From positions 62,001 through 126,000 of the forward strand of contig SHYA01000001.1 of assembly GCA_009693055.1 (NCBI GenBank): a stretch of 64,000 bases of DNA. Reading direction: 5' to 3'. The stretch's first letter is position 1. Each line of letters starts with the position of its first letter. The notes beneath the pieces were generated by a model. It had not been told where the DNA came from. It worked only from the letters and a program-made list of their open reading frames with translations, and searched no databases. A program made the position numbers and the translations under genes. Shown here in pieces: positions 32,888-40,707 of this stretch. This DNA comes from Dehalococcoidia bacterium. Its GTDB lineage: Bacteria > Chloroflexota > Dehalococcoidia > Lucifugimonadales > SHYT01.

Positions 32888-33720
32888 GCAGCCCGCAGAA
32901 ACCGCGCCAGCGGCCCGACCAGGTCGCATCGCGTCCGCCGGAGGCTGAACGCCTCTACAAGACGGAGTCGATCGTCCTCAAACAGGTCCACATCGGCGAG
33001 GCGGACCGGCTGCTCACGCTGTACACGCCATACCTGGGCAAGCTGCGGGTCGTCGCCCGGGGCGTGCGCAGGCCCAAGAGCAAGCTCGCCGGCCACGTGG
33101 AACCGCTGGTGCACACCCGCCTGATGATTGCTAAGGGAAGAACCCTGGACATCGTGACCCAAGCGGAGACCGTGACCCCCTTCGTCAAGCTGCGCAGCGG
33201 GTTGGAGACGACCGCTCGCGGGATCTACTGCGCCGAGTTGGTGGACGCTTTTGCGCCGGACGAAGCACCCAACCCCCAAGCCTTCGCGCTCCTCGTGGTC
33301 ACCCTCGGCCACCTGGACGAGGGCGAGCCGGACATCGCGCTCCGCTGGTTTGAGCTCCACCTGCTCAACCTGATGGGGTTCCGCCCGGAATTCCATCAGT
33401 GCGCTGAGTGCGGCGGCGCGCTCCCGCTGGAGGCGGCCGCCTTCAGTCCGGAGGCAGGCGGCATCCTCTGTCCTGGGTGCAGGCAAATAGCGGGGTCTGC
33501 TGAGCATGCCTCGGCGCTCGCCATGCTCAGCCTCAACGACATCAAGGCGCTGCGCTTCATTCAGGACCAGCAGTACACGGAAGCCCGCAGGCTGCGGCTG
33601 GCGGCGCCCCTCGCCCGCGAGATTGAAGACGTGCTGCGGCTCTACGTGCGCCACCTTCTGGAGCGCGACCTGCGCTCTACGGCGTTTGTTGACCACCTGC
33701 GCCGCGTGAGCCCTGCCTAG
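32884..33720 (+). CDS. recO: DNA repair protein RecO
   Basis: 278 residues, GTG start within the recR stop. The N-terminal OB-fold begins at YKTESIVLKQVHIGEADRLL, with TPYLGKLRVVARGVRRPKSK after it. The C-terminal helical domain carries a Cys4 zinc site (CAECGGALPL and CPGC). An extra ~17 residues before the OB-fold are low-complexity. It mediates annealing and RecA loading with RecR. End of the ybeY-dnaX-ybaB-recR-recO run. Confidence 0.95.
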   Translation: MSSPQKPRQRPDQVASRPPEAERLYKTESIVLKQVHIGEADRLLTLYTPYLGKLRVVARGVRRPKSKLAGHVEPLVHTRLMIAKGRTLDIVTQAETVTPFVKLRSGLETTARGIYCAELVDAFAPDEAPNPQAFALLVVTLGHLDEGEPDIALRWFELHLLNLMGFRPEFHQCAECGGALPLEAAAFSPEAGGILCPGCRQIAGSAEHASALAMLSLNDIKALRFIQDQQYTEARRLRLAAPLAREIEDVLRLYVRHLLERDLRSTAFVDHLRRVSPA

Positions 33721-33906
33721 ACCGCGTTGGCACGGGGCGCAGGACTCCTGCGGCACATAGTGCACCTGCATCTTGCCAGCGCGGCTGTCCCGGCCCAAAA
33801 CTTGCGCTGGGGGCAGCCACCAGGCCCCAAGCAAAGCGCTCGGCCCCCGTGGCAAGCGCATTGCCAGCATCAGGCCGTTGAAGTGAACGGGTAAGGCTGT
33901 GTGGCC

Positions 33907-34398
33907 ATGAGCCCGCAAAACAAGGGCCGCCGGAGAGCAGTGAAAGCAAGCGGGCAGGCCGCTATCGTGCAAAAGCCGCCGGCAAGCGATGTGGTGTTCG
34001 GGGTGGATAAACGTGGACGGGCCTGCCTGTGGAACCAAGGCGCGGTCGAGTTGTTCGGTCACGCGGCGAGCGCGGTCATCGGTCAGGCGTGCAGCACTGT
34101 TTGCCGGACGAGGGCATGTGCGGCGCAGTGCATAGCGGCCACCCAGTTGGAACAGTACGCGCGCGGGAGACCGCTCCATGAAGTCGTGCGGGTGGAGCTA
34201 TGTGGTCCGACAGTTGGCACGATCGCGGTAGAGGTCGTGGCTACGCCAGTCGTACTCGGAGGAGCAGTCCCGGAGGCCGCCATGCTGTACGCCGTCCGGC
34301 TCGTTTCAAAGCCCTCGGCAGAGACCCCCTTCACCGCACTGAGGGAGTTGCGCACGGTCAACGTGGGGGGCTATGGCGCCACTGAGATGCCGATGTAA
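33907..34398 (+). CDS. orphan PAS-domain protein
   Basis: 163 residues. After a basic disordered N-terminus (~25 residues) there is one PAS-like domain: DVVFGVDKRGRACLWNQGAVELFGH followed by ASAVIGQACSTVC, then RTRACAAQC where many PAS domains have a C-x-x-x-C insertion, and IAVEVVATPVVLGG closing the sheet. It has no kinase, HTH or cyclase output domain. The four closely spaced cysteines (CSTVCRTRACAAQC) could bind metal or sense redox. GTG 33901 is an alternative start two codons earlier; no strong ribosome site is visible. The role is unknown. Confidence 0.65.
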   Translation: MSPQNKGRRRAVKASGQAAIVQKPPASDVVFGVDKRGRACLWNQGAVELFGHAASAVIGQACSTVCRTRACAAQCIAATQLEQYARGRPLHEVVRVELCGPTVGTIAVEVVATPVVLGGAVPEAAMLYAVRLVSKPSAETPFTALRELRTVNVGGYGATEMPM

Positions 34399-34473
34399 CT
34401 CCCTTTCGGAGACGCTTTGGAGGGGTAGCTGCCCGGAAAACGGGCCTTGCTCACAAATTCCCGGCGCAGGGGG

Positions 34474-34502
34474 TTGTATCATGGCCCATCTCTTTGTACA
34501 AT
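34474..34502 (+). promoter_or_regulatory. putative promoter of speH-speE
   Basis: TTGTAT (34474-34479), a 17-base spacer, and TACAAT (34497-34502), about 50 bases before the speH start. Confidence 0.5.
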
Positions 34503-34552
34503 AACCCTTTGCGCCATGCTCCGCGTGGCATCTTGCAAGGAGGGTGGGGTGA

Positions 34553-34927
34553 TTGAATGCGCTAGGCCAACACATCATCCTTGAGCTCAAGGAGTGCAAC
34601 CCTAAGCTCCTCAACGACCTCCCGTTTTTGCAGGCGGCCCTGCTTGAAGCGGCTGAGTGTACAGGGGCTACGATAATTGGCAAGACCTTCCACCAGTTCT
34701 CTCCGCACGGCGTCACGGGCGTGATCGCCATCGCGGAATCCCACCTTTGCATCCACACCTGGCCCGAGTACGAGTATGCGGCGGTGGACATCTTCACCTG
34801 CGGAGAGAACTTCAACGCGCACAAGGCCGCCACGCTCATCATCAACCGGCTTGAGTCCCGCAACCATTCCCTGATGGTTGTGGAACGCGGTGTCCTCGGC
34901 GAAAGGGTAGCCGGGCAGGTCTCCTAG
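34553..34927 (+). CDS. speH: S-adenosylmethionine decarboxylase proenzyme, SpeH type
   Basis: 124 residues from TTG 34553, with AGGAGGG about 9 bases upstream. A prokaryotic class 1B AdoMetDC. Self-cleavage before the Ser in IAESHLCIHTWPEYEYAA makes the pyruvoyl cofactor; the neighbouring His and Cys (SHLCIHTWPE) and VDIFTCGENFN are conserved. It supplies decarboxylated AdoMet as aminopropyl donor. The aminopropyltransferase gene starts 10 bases downstream. The length matches the B. subtilis type. Confidence 0.95.
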   Translation: MNALGQHIILELKECNPKLLNDLPFLQAALLEAAECTGATIIGKTFHQFSPHGVTGVIAIAESHLCIHTWPEYEYAAVDIFTCGENFNAHKAATLIINRLESRNHSLMVVERGVLGERVAGQVS

Positions 34928-34937
34928 CGGAGCGGAT

Positions 34938-35855
34938 GTGGAGACCGGCAGCGGCGAGTGGTATACCGAGTTCCTGACGCCACACCTCTCCGTCTCCGCC
35001 CGTATCGGCAAAGTCCTTTTTAGCGGCAAGACCGCGTACCAGGCTGTAGAGCTTCTGGAGACGCCGAGCCTCGGCCGCGTGCTCCGGCTGGACGGCAAGA
35101 CCCAGTCCGCCGAGCTTGACGAGCACGTCTACCACGAGTCCCTCGTGCACCCCGCCATGCTGTTGCATCCCGCGCCGCGGAGCGTCTTCATCGGGGGAGG
35201 TGGCGAGGGGGCCACCGCCCGGGAGGTGCTCCGCCACGGCACCGTGGAGCGGGTCGTGATGGTGGACCTGGACAAGGAGCTCGTGGAGCTCTGCCGCGAG
35301 CACCTCAAAGACTTCCACCAGGGGGCCCTGGACGACCCACGCCTCCACCTTGTCTTTGACGATGCCCTGAAGCACCTGGAGAACACGACCGACCGCTTTG
35401 ACGTCGTGGTCATGGACATCGCAGACCCATTGGAGGGGGGGCCTGCGCACCTCCTGTACACGCAAGAGACTTACCGCATCGTGGCGGAGCGGCTCAACCC
35501 CGGCGGCGTCTTGGTGACCCAGGCGGGACCGGTCAGCATGGTCAACTACCGAGAGGTCCACCCGGCCATCCACAACACGCTTGAGACCGTTTTCCCGACG
35601 GTCGCCTCGTACGCAGTGCACGTGCAGTCCTTCGGCGAGCCGTGGGGGTTTGTGCTCGCTTCTGACGCGCGCGACCCGCGGCAGTTCACCCTGTCGCAGG
35701 TGGACCAGCGCATTCGGGAGCGTGGGCTGACCGGCCTGCGCTTCTACGACGGCCAATCACACCAGGGGCTCTTTGCGCTCCCAAGATACCTGCGCGAGGC
35801 CATCGCGGCCGAAGAGCGCATCATCACAACGGACAGCCCCCTGTTCATCTTTTAA
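34938..35855 (+). CDS. aminopropyltransferase, thermospermine/spermidine synthase-like
   Basis: 305 residues, GTG start. N-terminal WYTEFLTPHLSVSARI and LDGKTQSAELDEHVYHESLVHP (substrate domain), then the Rossmann core VFIGGGGEGATAREVLRH, VVMVDLDKELVELCR, MDIADPLEGGPAHLLYTQE. Most spermidine synthases have GGGDGG and a D-x-x-D-P-x-G-P loop; GGGEG and ADPLEGGP are the forms I associate with the ACL5/thermospermine branch. Reaction: transfer of aminopropyl from decarboxylated AdoMet to a polyamine. It forms an operon with speH. The branch assignment is tentative; the broader family is secure. Confidence 0.93.
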   Translation: METGSGEWYTEFLTPHLSVSARIGKVLFSGKTAYQAVELLETPSLGRVLRLDGKTQSAELDEHVYHESLVHPAMLLHPAPRSVFIGGGGEGATAREVLRHGTVERVVMVDLDKELVELCREHLKDFHQGALDDPRLHLVFDDALKHLENTTDRFDVVVMDIADPLEGGPAHLLYTQETYRIVAERLNPGGVLVTQAGPVSMVNYREVHPAIHNTLETVFPTVASYAVHVQSFGEPWGFVLASDARDPRQFTLSQVDQRIRERGLTGLRFYDGQSHQGLFALPRYLREAIAAEERIITTDSPLFIF

Positions 35856-35941
35856 TCGGACCCGGCGTCAATGTCGCGCGGACCGCATCCTCAATAGGTA
35901 CTGGCGGATCACACGAGAAACTCACTAGGGCCACTTCCGCT

Positions 35942-36352
35942 ATGACAAGTATCCGGTCTATCTACGACTGGCTAAATGACCTGGGCTTCCTCCAAGGGAA
36001 GACAACGGACCAGGCTGCCGATGTCATCGCGAACGCCCTAACGGCGTATTGGCGCGCAATTCGATCAGTGGTACCCGACGCGTTCGGGGAGCCCAATAAA
36101 TACGTCATCCAAAAGACCCCTGGCTTGTTCGCATTGCACTGGGTCTTGAGGGACCATCTTTTGCCCACTATGTTTGCCGCTCATATCCAGTGGACGGAGG
36201 ATGAGTTCCGAAAACTCCTGGAATATAGCCCGGAGAGCTGCAATGCGGAGTTCTGGGACGCTGAGGAGGATCGGGCAGCTGCCTACGGCTCAATGAAGGG
36301 CTTCCGTCAGCTGGCCAACGAGCTCATTGACAGCTTGAAGTCCAAGCCCTAG
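35942..36352 (+). CDS. hypothetical protein (weak resemblance to the C-terminal part of DGQHR proteins)
   Basis: 136 residues, lower GC than its neighbours. Segments such as ALTAYWRAIRSVVPDAF, NKYVIQKTPGLFALHWVL and a helical C-terminus (GFRQLANELIDSLK) recall the C-terminal helical part of DGQHR/DndB-like proteins, where a WR-x-I...N-K/Y...K-x-x-G-x-x-A-L pattern occurs. The DGQHR motif itself is absent, so this may be a remnant or an unrelated protein. There is no clear ribosome site (the ATG follows CACTTCCGCT). A long inverted repeat follows the stop. Confidence 0.5.
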   Translation: MTSIRSIYDWLNDLGFLQGKTTDQAADVIANALTAYWRAIRSVVPDAFGEPNKYVIQKTPGLFALHWVLRDHLLPTMFAAHIQWTEDEFRKLLEYSPESCNAEFWDAEEDRAAAYGSMKGFRQLANELIDSLKSKP

Positions 36353-36359
36353 CGCCCCA

Positions 36360-36405
36360 GAGTTGGAACCCCAGGGACGCGGACGGTCCCTGGGGGTTCC
36401 AACTC
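36360..36405. repeat. long inverted repeat after the hypothetical gene
   Basis: GAGTTGGAACCCCAGGGAC (36360-36378) pairs with GTCCCTGGGGGTTCCAACTC (36386-36405), with one extra G. There is no T-run on either side; it may be a terminator-like or REP element. Confidence 0.65.
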
Positions 36406-36548
36406 CTCATCACCGTAGTCAAGCCGCTATTCGCGTTCCAGCCCTACGTAGGGCCAGTTCCGCGTTCATATCCGCACCGCCCGTGCTTGTCGTCTGTTCG
36501 GCTGCGTTCCCGCGGGCAGTATATTTATGCCGTCCCCGCCAGCTGGCT

Positions 36549-36554
36549 TATAAT
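36549..36554 (+). promoter_or_regulatory. TATAAT -10 box 12 bases before polA
   Basis: An exact TATAAT ending 12 bases before the polA ATG, so the transcript would start about 5 bases or fewer before the codon. Confidence 0.6.
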
Positions 36555-36566
36555 GCAGGCACAGCC

Positions 36567-39314
36567 ATGACATCACAGCAAAGCGCTCTGGACCTCCAAG
36601 GCCGTCCCCTCCTGATCCTGCTGGACGGGCACGCCCTGGTGCACCGCGCCTGGCACGCCATCCAAAACCCGTTGACGCTACGGCGCACGGGCGAGGACGT
36701 GCGCGGCGCCTACGGCGTGCTGACGATGGTGCTCAAGACGCTCCAGGACCATCCGCCCTTTGCCATCGCGCTCACGTTTGACACGCCAGCCCCCACGTTC
36801 CGGCACACGGAGTTCGCGGCGTACAAGGCCCAGCGCCCTCCCGCACCCCCGGAGCTTCGCGGCCAGTTCCCCCACGTGCGCCGCATCCTGGAAGCCTTCC
36901 GGATGCCCGTCTACGAACTGGACGGCTATGAGGCGGACGACCTGCTGGGGACCCTGAGCGCCCAGGCAGAGGCCAAAGGAATGGACACCCTCATCGTGAG
37001 CGGCGACATGGACACGCTGCAGCTCGTGTCGCCTCACGTGAGCGTGCTGCTCCAGCACAGCATCGCCAAGCGCGTCATCTACGACGAGCGGACCGCCCGC
37101 CAGCGCTACGGCGGCCTCGCTCCTACGCAGTTGCCCCAGATCAAGGCGCTGTGCGGCGACCCGTCGGACAACATCCCCGGCGTGCCAGGGATCGGAGAGA
37201 AGACGGCCATCAAGCTTCTGGGGGACTTCGGTTCACTGGAGGGCCTCTACGCCAACCTGGAAAAACTTTCGCCGCGCCAGCGCGAGACGCTCCAGCAGCA
37301 CCGCGCCGCGGTGGAGCAGAGCGCCAGGCTCGCCACCATCCGACGAGACGTGCCCGTCCAGCTCAACGTCCAGGCCTGCCGATGGGGCCAGTTCAAACGC
37401 CGCGAAGTCGTGGAGCTTCTGCGCGAGTATGAGTGGCACAGCGTGGTGGACCGCATCCCCCAAGCGGAAGGCGATGATGAGGCGTCCCCGTCACGGGCTC
37501 AACCCGCGGGCACGGACTACCGGACGGTCACCAGGACGGAGGAGCTGGAAGCGTTGGTCTCCGAGCTGGCGGCCTCCCAGCAGGTGGCGTTTGATACGGA
37601 GGCCACCGGAACGGACCCCATGCGCTCCCGGCTGGTCGGCCTCTCGTTTTCCACCGCTCAAGGCCGCGCCTGGTACGTGCCGGTGGGCCACGCGCAGGAC
37701 GGGCAGCTCCCCAAGACCCAGGCGCTGGACGCACTACGCCCCATCCTTGAGGACCCCGGAAAGCCCAAGACGGCCCACAACGCAAACTACGACATGACAC
37801 TCCTCGCCAACGAGGGCGTCCAGGTGCGCGGCGTGGAGTGCGACACGATGCTGCTGGCCTACCTGCTGGGCCACCGGGCGATTGGGCTCAAGCAACTCAC
37901 CCTGGCCCTCCTGGGCGAAGAGGCCACGCCCATCTCCGCACTCCTCAGCTCCGGCAAGAACCAAAAGACCATGGACCAAGTTCCCATCGTGGACGCCTCG
38001 GCCTACGCCTGCTCCGACGCGGACATGACCCTCCGGCTGCGCGCAGCCCTGGAGCCGGACCTCAAGAAGCAACGCGCCTGGGACCTCTTCACGAAGGTGG
38101 AGATGCCGCTGCTGCCCATCGTGGTGCAGATGCAGCGAGACGGTGTCGCACTGGACGTGTCGCTCCTGCAGGGGATGGGCGAGACCTTGGGCGAAGAACT
38201 GGCCCGGATGGAGCGAGAGACCTACGAGGCCGTAGGCCACCAGTTCAACCTTGGCTCGCCGAAACAGCTGGCCGAGGTGCTCTTTGGGGAGTTACAGCTC
38301 GCGAAGGGCAAGCGCACCCGCACCGGCGGCTACACCACGGACGCCGCCACTCTGGAGCCCCTTCGCGGCGTCCACCCTGTCATTGAGCCGCTTCTTAGGT
38401 GGCGGGAGCTCAGCAAGCTCAAATCCACTTACGTGGATGCGCTGCCCGAGATGGTCAACCCGGCAACGGGCCGCGTCCACACCAGCTACAACCTCGCCGG
38501 CGCGGTCACCGGCCGCATCTCCTCCAGCGAGCCGAACCTCCAGAACATCCCTATCCGCACGGAGTTGGGACGCCGCATCCGCAGGGCCTTCGTCCCCGGC
38601 TTTCCCGGCTGGCTCCTCATCGCCGCGGACTACTCGCAGATAGAGCTGCGTGTGCTCGCCCACCTTTCGCAGGACCCGGCGTTGCTGGACGCTTTCCACC
38701 GTGGCCTGGACATCCACGCCGCTACCGCCTCGCAGGTCTTTGGCGCGCCGCTGGACAAGGTCACGCCCGACCAGCGGCGGCTTGCCAAGGTGCTCAACTT
38801 TGGCGTGATCTACGGCCTCTCCGCCTACGGCATCGCCCAGCAAACGGAGCTGTCGCCTGAGGAAGGGACCGCCTTTATTGAGAGCTACTTCGCCCGCTAC
38901 CCCGGCGTTCGCGAGTACCTTGAGCGCACCAGACAACAGGCCCGCGACGTGGGTTCTGTGGAGACGTTGCTCGGGCGCCGCAGGGCCACCCCGGAGGCGA
39001 GCACCGGCAGCTTCCCCGCGCGCCAGGCCGCCGAGCGTGAGGCGATCAACATGCCGGTCCAGGGCACGGCCGCGGAGGTGATGAAGCTCGCCATGATCCG
39101 CGTCGCCCGGCGTTTGGAGGAGGAAAAACTGCGCAGCCGCATGCTCCTCCAGGTCCACGACGAGCTCATCTTTGAGGCCCCCAGCGAGGAGGCGGAGCCG
39201 CTCAAAGCGCTCTTGCTGGACGTGATGCCGAGGGCAATGGAGGGCTTTGCGGAGTTCTCCGTGCCGCTCGCCGTCGCGGTCAAGTCCGGCGCCAACTGGG
39301 GCGAGCTGGAGTGA
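36567..39314 (+). CDS. polA: DNA polymerase I
   Basis: 915 residues from ATG 36567; the longer upstream frame has no family content. Three domains in order. 5'-3' exonuclease (LILLDGHALVHRAWHAI, YEADDLLGTLSAQAE, SGDMDTLQLV, GVPGIGEKTAIKLL). 3'-5' proofreading domain that looks intact (VAFDTEATGTDP with DxE, HNANYDMTLL, YACSDADMTLR). Polymerase (LSSGKNQK region, GRISSSEPNLQNIPIR, ADYSQIELRVLAHLS, AKVLNFGVIYGLSAYGIAQ, LLQVHDELIFE). It has no Shine-Dalgarno and a TATAAT directly upstream, suggesting leaderless translation. It is followed after 66 bases by a polysaccharide deacetylase. Confidence 0.97.
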   Translation: MTSQQSALDLQGRPLLILLDGHALVHRAWHAIQNPLTLRRTGEDVRGAYGVLTMVLKTLQDHPPFAIALTFDTPAPTFRHTEFAAYKAQRPPAPPELRGQFPHVRRILEAFRMPVYELDGYEADDLLGTLSAQAEAKGMDTLIVSGDMDTLQLVSPHVSVLLQHSIAKRVIYDERTARQRYGGLAPTQLPQIKALCGDPSDNIPGVPGIGEKTAIKLLGDFGSLEGLYANLEKLSPRQRETLQQHRAAVEQSARLATIRRDVPVQLNVQACRWGQFKRREVVELLREYEWHSVVDRIPQAEGDDEASPSRAQPAGTDYRTVTRTEELEALVSELAASQQVAFDTEATGTDPMRSRLVGLSFSTAQGRAWYVPVGHAQDGQLPKTQALDALRPILEDPGKPKTAHNANYDMTLLANEGVQVRGVECDTMLLAYLLGHRAIGLKQLTLALLGEEATPISALLSSGKNQKTMDQVPIVDASAYACSDADMTLRLRAALEPDLKKQRAWDLFTKVEMPLLPIVVQMQRDGVALDVSLLQGMGETLGEELARMERETYEAVGHQFNLGSPKQLAEVLFGELQLAKGKRTRTGGYTTDAATLEPLRGVHPVIEPLLRWRELSKLKSTYVDALPEMVNPATGRVHTSYNLAGAVTGRISSSEPNLQNIPIRTELGRRIRRAFVPGFPGWLLIAADYSQIELRVLAHLSQDPALLDAFHRGLDIHAATASQVFGAPLDKVTPDQRRLAKVLNFGVIYGLSAYGIAQQTELSPEEGTAFIESYFARYPGVREYLERTRQQARDVGSVETLLGRRRATPEASTGSFPARQAAEREAINMPVQGTAAEVMKLAMIRVARRLEEEKLRSRMLLQVHDELIFEAPSEEAEPLKALLLDVMPRAMEGFAEFSVPLAVAVKSGANWGELE

Positions 39315-39380
39315 TGAGCGTAATGAGTCCTGCAGCCACGTCTCTAGGAGCGCAAGGCCGAGGCGGAACGAGGCGTCCCT

Positions 39381-40415
39381 GTGCCTAACGCGTTCTACCG
39401 CTTGCTGCTGCGGACGGCCTACCACACGGGCGTCACCGCGCGGTTCTTGCGGGCACGCCGCCGCGAGCCGAGCCTCACGGTGCTGTACTACCACGGCGTG
39501 CGCGCTCCCACCGGCGACCCGTTTGACCCCAGCCAGGAGCGCCTGGTCACTCCGGAAGCGTTCCAACGCCAACTCCAGTTCGTCAAACTCCACTTCACCG
39601 TACTGCCCCTGCACGAGGCGGTCAGCCTGCTGCGTGAGGACTCGTCGTGCGGGCCGCTCCTCGCCGTCACGTTTGACGACGGCGACGCCACGGTGCTCTC
39701 AGAAGGACTCCCTTTGCTGGAGGCCGAGCGTGTCCCCTTTACGGCCTTCCTCCCAACGGCCCTTACCGGCGGGAAAGAAGAGCCCTGGTGGGCGCGCCTT
39801 GAGGAGGCCGTGCGGGCTTGTAACCAGAGCGTCACGCTGGAGGTCAGCGGTCGCAGTTCCACCTACGACCTGCGCCATCCTGCGGGCAAATGGCAGCTTT
39901 ACCACGACGCCTACAACGCCGCGATGGCTGCCCCGGATGGACGGTGCGAGCATGCCCTGCAACCGGTGCTCGCTCAGATGGCTGGGGCTGCTGCCGGGCC
40001 GCGGAACGGCGCGGTCCGCACCCTCGTCCCCTGGGAGGGCGCAAAGGCGCTCGCCCGCTCTCCTCTGGGCGACCTGGGATCGCACACGGTGCACCACTGG
40101 GTGCTCTCCCGCCTGGATGCCAAGACGCTCCGGCAGGAGGTGCTGGACTCCAAGCAGGAGATAGAGGAGCGGGCCGGTGTGCGCGTCTTCTCCTTCAGCT
40201 ACCCGTACGGGGAGCGCGCCTCGGAGCGTGTCCGCCTCCGCGAGTACCTGGCGGAGGCGCGGTACCACTGCGCCATCACCGGGGAACAAGGCTTCAACCG
40301 CCACACCCAGGACCCTTACGAGTTGCGCCGGGTCTCGGTCCTGGGCACGGACACCTGGCCTCTCTTCGTGGCCAAGCTGACCGGCCTGGACGCGCTGCTG
40401 CGCCGCGCCGGCTAG
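39381..40415 (+). CDS. polysaccharide deacetylase (NodB-like)
   Basis: 344 residues, GTG start. The N-terminus is amphipathic rather than a clear signal peptide. NodB-type motifs: VLYYHGV, AVTFDDGDATV (catalytic/metal Asp-Asp), SHTVHHW (H-x3-H-like metal ligands), and RVFSFSYPYGE. These zinc- or cobalt-dependent enzymes remove N- or O-acetyl groups from glycans; which glycan is not evident. The ~100 residues between the TFDDG motif and the His motif are longer than in the simplest members. It may be co-transcribed with polA, without obvious functional link. Confidence 0.9.
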   Translation: MPNAFYRLLLRTAYHTGVTARFLRARRREPSLTVLYYHGVRAPTGDPFDPSQERLVTPEAFQRQLQFVKLHFTVLPLHEAVSLLREDSSCGPLLAVTFDDGDATVLSEGLPLLEAERVPFTAFLPTALTGGKEEPWWARLEEAVRACNQSVTLEVSGRSSTYDLRHPAGKWQLYHDAYNAAMAAPDGRCEHALQPVLAQMAGAAAGPRNGAVRTLVPWEGAKALARSPLGDLGSHTVHHWVLSRLDAKTLRQEVLDSKQEIEERAGVRVFSFSYPYGERASERVRLREYLAEARYHCAITGEQGFNRHTQDPYELRRVSVLGTDTWPLFVAKLTGLDALLRRAG

Positions 40416-40429
40416 CGGCTCTTCCAGAC

Positions 40430-40520
40430 CTGCACTCGAGCGAGGTTCGAAGGGTGGCGACTAAACCGCTCATGGTTCGACCCGCTCGCTGCGCTCAGAG
40501 CAGGCAAGCTCACCACGAGC
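40430..40520. repeat. REP-like repeat after the deacetylase
   Basis: AAACCGCTC (near 40463) and GAGCGGTTT (near 40517) enclose CTCGCTGCGCTCAGAGCAGG, a relative of the AAGCGAAGG/CTGAGC repeat family seen elsewhere. The 292-base gap between the deacetylase and mfd otherwise holds nothing recognisable. Confidence 0.6.
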
Positions 40521-40707
40521 GGTTTGGGTTGACCCAGCAGCTGCCTCGGCAGCGCTTTCAGGATTGTCACTGGATTCAAAATGACAGACGGGGGAGCCCG
40601 CGGGGGCTCGTAGCCCCCCCCCGGGTGGCCCGGTTCGCCGCTCACCCCGAGCTTGCCGGCCCTCGACCAAAGGGAAGGGACGAAGTACCTTTTCCGCAAG
40701 CAGGTGC

